Source: an uncultured Lysobacteraceae bacterium
GTDB lineage: Bacteria; Pseudomonadota; Gammaproteobacteria; Xanthomonadales; Rhodanobacteraceae
DNA length: 12,787 nucleotides
Assembly: GCA_946482585.1 (NCBI GenBank)
Contig: CAMLSI010000099.1
Location: 1-12,787, forward strand
Reading direction: 5' to 3'
Shown here: in pieces, positions 7,219 through 12,787 of the stretch
How the letters are laid out: the number at the start of each line of letters is the position of its first letter
Position numbering within the stretch: the stretch's first letter is position 1
Notes under the pieces: generated by a model
Told to the model about the DNA's origin: nothing
Seen by the model: the letters and a program-made list of their open reading frames with translations, nothing else
The model's database searches: none
Program-made: the position numbers and the translations under genes

Positions 7219-9633
7219 ATGAGCGAGCGATTCCGTATCGCCATCGTCGGCTCCGGTCCGGGCGGCCTGTCCGCCGCGGCGCGCGCGGCCGAGCGCGGCG
7301 AATCGCACGTGCTGCTCGAAGCCGAGCCGCATCTGTCGAACACGATCTATCGCTACCAGAAGGGCAAGTTCGTCATGGACGAGCCCGGGATCCTGCCGCT
7401 GCGCTCTCCCGTGCCGTTCAAGGCCGGCTCGCGCGAAACCATCCTCGGCGCCTGGGACGAAGCCGCCGCGCGGCTCAAGATCAACGTGCGCCACGGCCAC
7501 GAAGTCAGCGCGATCAAGAAGCGCGACGACGGCAGCTTCGAGCTCAAATGCGCCAACGGCAAGGCGTTCGAGGCGCAGTTCGTGGTCCTGGGCATCGGCC
7601 TGCAGGGCAACATCCGCAAGCTCGGCGTGCCCGGCGAAGACCTGCCGTTCGTGCAGTACCAGCTCGACGATCCGGACGAATACGAAGGCGAGACCATCGT
7701 GGTGGTCGGCGCCGGCGACGCCGCGATCGAGAACGCGGTCGCGCTCGCGAAGCAGAACAACGTCGTCATCGTGAATCGCCGCGACGAATTCGCGCGCGCG
7801 AAGAAGGGCAACGAAGCCGCGATCCTCAAGGCGATCGAGGACGGCGTGATCGAGTGCTACTACAACGCCGCGCCCGAGCGCATCGACGCGCTCAGCGTCG
7901 GCCGCAAGAAAGGCCGCATGATCCTCGCCACGACCAACGGCAAGGCGCAGATCCTCATCGACCGCGTGATCGGCCGCCTCGGCGCCACCGCGCCGCGCGG
8001 CTTCGTCGAAGCCTGCGGCGTCACCTTCCCGAGCAAGGATCCGGCCGCGGTGCCGGCGATCAGCCCGCAGTACGAATCCAACGTCAAGGGCCTCTACATC
8101 GTCGGCGCGCTCGGCGGCTATCCGCTGATCAAGCAGGCCATGAACCAGGGCTATGAAGTCGTGGAGTACATCCGCGGCGAACGCGTGGAGCCGGCCGACG
8201 AACCGCTGCTCAAGGCCAAGCTCGGCGGCATGCCCGGCTTCCGCTCGGTCGACGAGGCCCTCGCACGCATCCAGCAGAACGTGCGCGTGCTCTCGCACAT
8301 CACGCCGCTGCAGCTGCGCGAGTTCATGCTCGACTCGGACCTGCGCACGCCGGCGCCCGGCGAAACCCTCTTCGCGCGCAACGACTACACCAACAGCTTC
8401 TATTCCATCGTCGACGGCGAGGTGCACATCGCGCTCGACGACGAGGGCAAGCAGCACATCACCCTGCGCCGCGGCGAATTCTTCGGCGAGATGGGCCTGA
8501 TCTCGGGCCGCCGCCGCTCGGCCACGGTCAAGGCCGGCAAGGGCTGCGTGCTCGTCGAGACGCCGCGGCGCTCGATGAACCGGCTCATCAACTCCGTCGC
8601 CGCGGTCAAGCGCGAGATCGACGAGATCTTCATCCTGCGCGCGATCCAGTCGCGCTTCGCGCCCGAAGCCACGGCCGACCAGCTCAAGGACATCGTCGCG
8701 ACGGCGACCCTGCAGAAATTCGCCGCGGGCGACACGCTGTTCGGCGAAGGCGAGGTCGGCGACTGCCTGCACCTCGTGCGCGTCGGCTCGCTGACGATCT
8801 CGCGCAACATCGCGGGCAAGGAAGTCGTGCTGTCCTACGTGCCCGCGGGCAACTACGTCGGCGAGATGGCGCTGCTCGGCGAGTCGCGGCGCTCGGCCAC
8901 GGCGCGCGCGGCGATCGCGACGGAGACCGTGCGCCTGGACGGCGAGAGCTTCAAGAAACTCGTCAACCGCATGCCCGTGCTCAAGTTGCGGCTGCAGGCC
9001 GAATACCGCCAGCGCGCCGCGTCGAACCTCGCGATGCAGGCGCTGCCGGCCGGCGGCGACATCATCCAGTTCCTGCTCGCACAGGGCGCCGGCGAAGCGA
9101 CCGACATCCTGCTCATCGACGAATCGCTCTGCGTGCGCTGCGACAACTGCGAAAAAGCCTGCGCCGAGACCCACGGCGGCACCTCGCGTCTGGATCGCGA
9201 GGCCGGACCGACCTACGCGAGCGTGCACGTGCCGACCTCGTGCCGGCACTGCGAGCATCCGCACTGCATGAAGGACTGCCCGCCCGACGCGCTGCGCCGC
9301 GCACCGAACGGCGAGGTCTACATCGCCGACAACTGCATCGGCTGCGGCAACTGCGAACGCAACTGCCCCTACGGCGTGATCCACATGGCGTCCAAGCCGC
9401 CGAAGAAGCCCGGGCTGCTGAACTGGCTGCTGTTCGGCCTCGGCCCGGGTCCGGGCGAGGCGCCCTACGACGCGAAGAAGGCGAAGAAAGAGCCCAAGGA
9501 AAAGAAGGCCGTCAAATGCGACATGTGCAAAGATGAAAAAGGCGGCCCCGCCTGCGTGCGCGCGTGCCCGACGGGGGCGGCCATCCGCATCTCGCCCGAA
9601 GAGTTCCCGGCCTATGCGCAGAGCCGGCGCTGA
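7219..9633 (+). CDS. FAD/NAD(P)H oxidoreductase - two cNMP domains - 4x[4Fe-4S] fusion
   Basis: This 804-residue cytosolic protein has four modules. Residues 1-325 form a thioredoxin-reductase-like two-dinucleotide fold: GSGPGG (11-16) for FAD, VVGAGDAA (162-169) and NRRDEF (186-191) for NAD(P)H, where the Arg pair suggests NADPH. No CxxC active site exists, so it is closer to YpdA or ferredoxin-NADP reductase types than to a disulfide reductase. Residues about 357-465 and 480-590 are cyclic-nucleotide-binding domains with complete phosphate-binding cassettes (FGEMGLISGRRRSATV; VGEMALLGESRRSATA). Residues 635-790 carry 16 cysteines in the DmsB/PsrB-like order: 638/641/644/648, 675/678/683/687, 706/709/712/716 and 767/770/779/783, enough for four [4Fe-4S] clusters. 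A Lys-rich insertion with the hydrophobic patch GLLNWLLFGLG (about 730-766) precedes the last set. It heads the operon and probably exchanges electrons between NAD(P)H and the membrane cytochrome b, under cyclic-nucleotide control; the latter is inferred. Confidence 0.93.
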   Translation: MSERFRIAIVGSGPGGLSAAARAAERGESHVLLEAEPHLSNTIYRYQKGKFVMDEPGILPLRSPVPFKAGSRETILGAWDEAAARLKINVRHGHEVSAIKKRDDGSFELKCANGKAFEAQFVVLGIGLQGNIRKLGVPGEDLPFVQYQLDDPDEYEGETIVVVGAGDAAIENAVALAKQNNVVIVNRRDEFARAKKGNEAAILKAIEDGVIECYYNAAPERIDALSVGRKKGRMILATTNGKAQILIDRVIGRLGATAPRGFVEACGVTFPSKDPAAVPAISPQYESNVKGLYIVGALGGYPLIKQAMNQGYEVVEYIRGERVEPADEPLLKAKLGGMPGFRSVDEALARIQQNVRVLSHITPLQLREFMLDSDLRTPAPGETLFARNDYTNSFYSIVDGEVHIALDDEGKQHITLRRGEFFGEMGLISGRRRSATVKAGKGCVLVETPRRSMNRLINSVAAVKREIDEIFILRAIQSRFAPEATADQLKDIVATATLQKFAAGDTLFGEGEVGDCLHLVRVGSLTISRNIAGKEVVLSYVPAGNYVGEMALLGESRRSATARAAIATETVRLDGESFKKLVNRMPVLKLRLQAEYRQRAASNLAMQALPAGGDIIQFLLAQGAGEATDILLIDESLCVRCDNCEKACAETHGGTSRLDREAGPTYASVHVPTSCRHCEHPHCMKDCPPDALRRAPNGEVYIADNCIGCGNCERNCPYGVIHMASKPPKKPGLLNWLLFGLGPGPGEAPYDAKKAKKEPKEKKAVKCDMCKDEKGGPACVRACPTGAAIRISPEEFPAYAQSRR

Positions 9634-9653
9634 ACCTCGCGGAGCGGCAGCCG

Positions 9654-10100
9654 ATGAGCGACGCGCGCGCCACCTGCCCGCACTGCGAGACCGAGCAGCC
9701 GGTCGCCGACTGGCGCCGGCGCGTCTGCACACAGTGCGGCCGCGCGTTCTATCCGGCGCCGCCGGTCGATCCGGCGCTGCAGCGCAAGCGGCGGGCGCGC
9801 CGCGTGCTGCGCGAGCGCGAGGAACAGAACGCGCAGGATCCCATCGGCCGCCTACAGGCGTGCTGCTTCTTCGGCGGATTCCTGCTGCTGGTCCTCATCG
9901 CGCAGCTCAGCTTCGACGCGGTGTTCTTCGCGAGCAAGAGCCGCACCGTCGTGATCCTGCGGCACGAGGAGCCCGAGCGCTCCTGGAACTGGGTCGCCGC
10001 GACGGCGACCGGCGCCGTGGTGTTCCTCGGCGCAGGCATCTATGGACTGCGCCGCATCCGCGCGCGGATCGCGCGCCGGTTTCCGGAGGACGAGGCATGA
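9654..10100 (+). CDS. Zinc-ribbon protein with two membrane helices
   Basis: This 148-residue protein starts at an ATG 20 bp after the preceding stop, with GGAG at 9641-9644, nine nt upstream. The N-terminus is a putative zinc ribbon: CPHC (8-11) and CTQC (25-28), separated by 13 residues. Next comes a very basic, likely helical stretch (LQRKRRARRVLRERE, 42-56). Two hydrophobic segments follow, about 69-93 (rich in Phe and Leu) and about 111-131 (WNWVAATATGAVVFLGAGIYG), with a short loop of about 17 residues outside. Both termini would be cytosolic, with the ribbon facing the iron-sulfur protein encoded upstream. I do not recognise the family. An assembly or anchoring role for the redox complex is an inference from position; a rubredoxin-like iron site is possible but the spacing is more typical of zinc. 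The stop overlaps the following small ORF (ATGA). Confidence 0.82.
   Translation: MSDARATCPHCETEQPVADWRRRVCTQCGRAFYPAPPVDPALQRKRRARRVLREREEQNAQDPIGRLQACCFFGGFLLLVLIAQLSFDAVFFASKSRTVVILRHEEPERSWNWVAATATGAVVFLGAGIYGLRRIRARIARRFPEDEA
10085..10090 (+). promoter_or_regulatory. Shine-Dalgarno inside the zinc-ribbon gene's end
   Basis: GGAGGA lies 6 nt before an ATG at 10097 that overlaps the zinc-ribbon gene's stop as ATGA. A near-consensus site here is the main evidence that the 27-codon ORF is translated. Confidence 0.5.
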
Positions 10101-10180
10101 ATCGGCCGACACCAACGGCGCACGGACGCCGGCCCACGCTCGCGCCAGCCGGCAAACGCCGCGGAGCTTTCGCCGCATGA
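10097..10180 (+). CDS. Possible 27-residue coupling ORF
   Basis: A short frame starts at an ATG overlapping the zinc-ribbon stop (ATGA at 10097-10100) and ends at a TGA overlapping the cytochrome b start (ATGA at 10177-10180). It encodes a basic Pro/Arg/Ala-rich peptide (MNRPTPTAHGRRP, then ending KRRGAFAA) with no helix or known motif. A GGAGGA Shine-Dalgarno precedes it. It may act only to carry ribosomes through to the cytochrome b gene, whose own upstream signal (GGAG at 10162-10165, 11 nt away) is weaker. Chance is possible, because stop codons are scarce in DNA this GC-rich. Confidence 0.3.
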   Translation: MNRPTPTAHGRRPTLAPAGKRRGAFAA

Positions 10181-11085
10181 ACGCCCGCCACGAATCCATC
10201 CTCAATCACCGCGGTGCGCGCTGGCTCTGGATCTCGCTCGCGCTGTCGCTGATCTCGCTGCTCGCCTACGCGCTGCACTCCCCCGCCGTGCCGCCCAACG
10301 GCGGCACCTGGCTCGGCTACACGCTCGGCACGATCGCGGGACTCCTGATCCTCTGGCTCATGTATTTCGGCGTGCGCAAGCGCTCCTATTCGGGTACGTC
10401 GAACCTGCGCGGCTGGCTGTCGGCGCACGTGTATCTGGGCACGACCCTGATCCTCATCGCGCTGCTGCACGCGGGCTTCCAGGTCGGCTGGAACCTGCAC
10501 ACGTTCTTTCTCGTGCTGATGCTGCTCGTGATCGTGTCGGGCTTCTTCGGCGTCTATTGCTACCTGCGCTATCCGAACCTGATGACGCGCAATCGCGAAA
10601 GCGCGACACGCGGCGCGATGCTCGAGGAGATCGCCGAGCTCGACCAGAACGCGCTCGCGCTCGCCGACGGCATCGATCCGAAAGTCCACAACATCGTGCT
10701 GCGCTCGATCCAGAACACGCGCCTCGGCGGCGGCGTGATCGCGCAGCTGCGCGCGCACGACGACTCCGACGCGGCGCTCGCCGGCATCCGCGCGGCGCTC
10801 GACGCGCGCGAGAAATCGCAGCAGGCCGCCGGCGGCGCGAAATCCGGCCAGACGATTTTCGCGATGGTCGATTTTCTCGCGAGCGGCACGAACGACCGCC
10901 AGGCCGAGGCGCTGCGCAAACTCATCGATCTGCTGTCGCGCAAGAAGGCGCTGGCCTCGCGCGTCGCGCGCGACATCCAGTACCAGGCGCTCATGGAAAT
11001 CTGGCTCTACTTCCACGTGCCGCTGTCGTTCGCGACGGTCGCGGCGCTGTTCGCCCACGTCGTGTCCGTATTCTTCTACTGGTAA
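10177..11085 (+). CDS. Di-heme cytochrome b-type integral membrane protein
   Basis: This 302-residue protein has five predicted membrane helices at about 16-34, 45-65, 79-99, 106-130 and 276-301. Helix 3 carries His84 and His98, and helix 5 carries His280 and His294; each pair is separated by 13 residues, the spacing that lets one helix supply ligands near both membrane faces to two stacked b hemes, as in cytochrome b and ferric-reductase-like proteins. The four His could therefore hold two hemes between helices 3 and 5. Between helices 4 and 5 is a soluble segment of about 145 residues, charged and mostly helical, with one Gly/Ala-rich spot near 217-224. By the positive-inside rule (RYPNLMTRNR after helix 4) this segment is cytosolic. 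It sits between the iron-sulfur fusion and the multiheme cytochrome, the expected place for the membrane relay. The exact family is not recognised. I chose the ATG at 10177 because the upstream extension is not membrane-like and lies in other reading contexts. Confidence 0.9.
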   Translation: MNARHESILNHRGARWLWISLALSLISLLAYALHSPAVPPNGGTWLGYTLGTIAGLLILWLMYFGVRKRSYSGTSNLRGWLSAHVYLGTTLILIALLHAGFQVGWNLHTFFLVLMLLVIVSGFFGVYCYLRYPNLMTRNRESATRGAMLEEIAELDQNALALADGIDPKVHNIVLRSIQNTRLGGGVIAQLRAHDDSDAALAGIRAALDAREKSQQAAGGAKSGQTIFAMVDFLASGTNDRQAEALRKLIDLLSRKKALASRVARDIQYQALMEIWLYFHVPLSFATVAALFAHVVSVFFYW

Positions 11086-11094
11086 GGACGACCG

Positions 11095-12774
11095 ATGCGC
11101 TGGCTGATCCGCCGGGTACTCAAGCAGGGCAAAGGCGCGGTTTCCTACGAGGAAGACGTCCACTTCGGCGACGTGCTGTCGATCGGCCGCGCCGCGGACC
11201 AGGCGATCTTTCTGTCGGACATCCGCGCGGCGCTGAATCATGCGCGCGTGACCGCGCTGAGCCCGGGGCGCTACAAGGTCGAGTCGCTGATCCTCGCCGG
11301 CATCCGCGTGAACGGCGAACTCACCTACGCGACCAACGTCGGCGCGGGCGCGACGGTCGAGATCGCGTCGACGAAGATCGTGCTGCTCGAACCGCCGCGC
11401 GATTTCGAGGCCGCCGTCGAAATCTCCACGCTCGACAAGACCGAGCAGGAAGCCGCGAAAGCCAAGCGCGCGAAACCGACCTCGCTCAAGGAAACCTGGC
11501 TCAGCAAGCGCTTTCCGTCATGGCTCGGGTTCGTGCTCGTACTGCTGTTCGGCCTGCTGATCCCGGTGGCCTCGCATTTCGTCGAGCCGCTCGCGAAGAT
11601 CCTGCCTCACACCGGCCTGCCGACCACCGCGAGCTGGAATCCCGGCCCGCTCGACGCCGCGCACCGCTTCTTCGGCGACGACTGCAAGCAATGCCATCGC
11701 ACGCCGTTCCTGACCGTGCGCGACGACGCCTGCACGACCTGCCACACGCGCATGGCCGCGCATGCGGACCCGGCGCGCTTCAATCTGCCGCAGCTCGGCG
11801 AAGCGCCCTGCGGCAGCTGCCACCAGGATCATCTCGGCCTCGCCGGCATGGTCAACACCGACGAATCGCTCTGCAGCGACTGCCACACCGGCCTGCAGCA
11901 GCGCACGCAGAACGCGAGCCAGCTCGCCGACGCGAGCGACTTCGGCAAGACCCATCCGGAATTCCGCGTGCGTCTTCCCGCGTGGGACGCGAACGGGAAG
12001 TTCACGCCGCAGCTCACGCGTCTGGCGGCCGGCCTCAAGGAAAACTCGGGGCTCAAATTCGACCACGCGCTGCACCTGAAGCCCGATCTCAACGCACCGG
12101 GCGGCCGCCGCACCTTGAACTGCGCGAGCTGCCACGTGCCCGATGCGGGCGGCCTCGCGATGAAGCCGGTGAATTTCGAGACCATGTGCCACGACTGCCA
12201 CACGCTCGGCTTCGATACCTTCGCGCCGGACCGGCAGGTGCCGCATGCGAAGGTGTCCGAAGTCGTCTACATGCTCGACGACTACTACGCCAAGCGCGCG
12301 CTCGAAGGCGGCTACACCGAGGCCAGCGCGCCCGGCTTCGTGCAGCAGCGCCGCCGCCCCGGCGATGCGCCGCTGAGCCAGCAGGAAACCATCGAAGCCC
12401 TGAGCTGGGCGCGCAACAAGTCGCGCCAGGTCGCCGACAGCGTGTTCACCGGCCGCGCCTGCGTGACCTGCCACACCGTCTCGCGCGGCGCCGCCGCCAA
12501 CGTCCCCGGTGCCGGCTGGCAGATCGCGCCGGTACGCGTCGCCGGCATCTGGTACGGCGAAGCACACTTCACGCACGCCAAGCATTCGACCATGCAGTGC
12601 AAGGACTGCCATGCCGCCGCGACGTCGAGCAGCGCGACCGATCTGCTGATTCCCGACCTCGCCAACTGCCGCCAATGCCACTCCGGTGCCGACGGCGGCA
12701 ACAAGGTCGCGAGCGCCTGCGTCGCCTACCATCGCTACCACCAGTCGGAGACATTGCAGTTGAAGCAACTGTAG
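11095..12774 (+). CDS. FHA-like domain - membrane helix - multiheme cytochrome c
   Basis: The ATG lies 9 nt after the cytochrome b stop, with AAGGA overlapping that stop. Residues 1-100 look like an FHA domain: LSIGRAADQAIFLSD (29-42), LNHARV (47-52) and RVNGE (71-75). One membrane helix at about 143-163 (WLGFVLVLLFGLLIPVAS) follows a basic linker, so the N-terminus should be cytosolic and the rest periplasmic. The periplasmic part has nine heme c motifs: CKQCH 197, CTTCH 213, CGSCH 239, CSDCH 260, CASCH 343, CHDCH 365, CVTCH 456, CKDCH 502 and CRQCH 525. A tenth, CVAYH at 542, has Tyr in place of the second Cys. FDHALH (322-327) and FTHAKH (492-497) are F-x-H-x-x-H segments that in such cytochromes supply distal ligands. 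It probably passes electrons between the cytochrome b and a periplasmic or outer-membrane partner not seen here. No signal peptide other than the internal helix is present. Confidence 0.93.
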   Translation: MRWLIRRVLKQGKGAVSYEEDVHFGDVLSIGRAADQAIFLSDIRAALNHARVTALSPGRYKVESLILAGIRVNGELTYATNVGAGATVEIASTKIVLLEPPRDFEAAVEISTLDKTEQEAAKAKRAKPTSLKETWLSKRFPSWLGFVLVLLFGLLIPVASHFVEPLAKILPHTGLPTTASWNPGPLDAAHRFFGDDCKQCHRTPFLTVRDDACTTCHTRMAAHADPARFNLPQLGEAPCGSCHQDHLGLAGMVNTDESLCSDCHTGLQQRTQNASQLADASDFGKTHPEFRVRLPAWDANGKFTPQLTRLAAGLKENSGLKFDHALHLKPDLNAPGGRRTLNCASCHVPDAGGLAMKPVNFETMCHDCHTLGFDTFAPDRQVPHAKVSEVVYMLDDYYAKRALEGGYTEASAPGFVQQRRRPGDAPLSQQETIEALSWARNKSRQVADSVFTGRACVTCHTVSRGAAANVPGAGWQIAPVRVAGIWYGEAHFTHAKHSTMQCKDCHAAATSSSATDLLIPDLANCRQCHSGADGGNKVASACVAYHRYHQSETLQLKQL

Positions 12775-12787
12775 AGCGGGTCTCGAC

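Noticed and set aside
7093..9732. Long open frame (about 879 codons) on the minus strand
   Set aside because: It is antisense to the FAD-cNMP-iron-sulfur gene, whose domains are unmistakable; the shadow product has no recognisable domain.

Overview
The window is very GC-rich (by eye close to 70%), densely coded DNA from a proteobacterial chromosome. The IspG protein is the long form with a short insertion-free core and closely resembles the xanthomonad/betaproteobacterial type, so a gammaproteobacterium near Xanthomonadales, or a betaproteobacterium, is the best guess. This placement is an inference from one marker protein and base composition. No rRNA, tRNA, CRISPR array, transposase or integrase is visible, and no gene-free stretch exceeds about 230 bp.

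Left part (1-6989, all on the minus strand). In transcription order from right to left these are: an acetyl-CoA hydrolase/transferase gene interrupted by an in-frame TAA at codon 44 (4839-6989); a 584-residue protein with a C-terminal PilZ-like domain (2999-4753); ispG of the MEP isoprenoid pathway (1664-2917); a small PhnB-like VOC-fold protein (1048-1476); and an exported alpha/beta hydrolase that runs off the left edge (1-877). These look like ordinary chromosomal genes with 80-190 bp gaps rather than one tight operon. A perfect 9-bp stem hairpin (912-934) lies between the last two.

A 229-bp divergent intergenic region (6990-7218) separates this from the right part (7219-12774, plus strand), which is a compact operon. 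Its genes are: (1) an 804-residue fusion of a thioredoxin-reductase-like FAD/NAD(P)H module, two complete cyclic-nucleotide-binding domains and a four-[4Fe-4S] ferredoxin module; (2) a 148-residue zinc-ribbon protein with two membrane helices; (3) a possible 27-codon ORF joined to its neighbours by ATGA overlaps; (4) a 302-residue five-helix membrane protein with two H-x13-H pairs, as expected of a di-heme cytochrome b; (5) a 559-residue protein with an FHA-like domain, one membrane helix and a multiheme cytochrome c with nine CxxCH motifs plus a degenerate tenth.

Read together, the operon encodes all parts of a transmembrane electron conduit: cytosolic NAD(P)H to FAD to iron-sulfur clusters to b hemes in the membrane to c hemes in the periplasm, or the reverse. 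What is unusual is that signalling-type domains (two cNMP-binding domains and an FHA-like fold) are fused to the redox modules at both ends of the chain, and that no catalytic terminal oxidoreductase is encoded inside the window. I do not recognise this as a named system, and it is the best candidate here for something undescribed.
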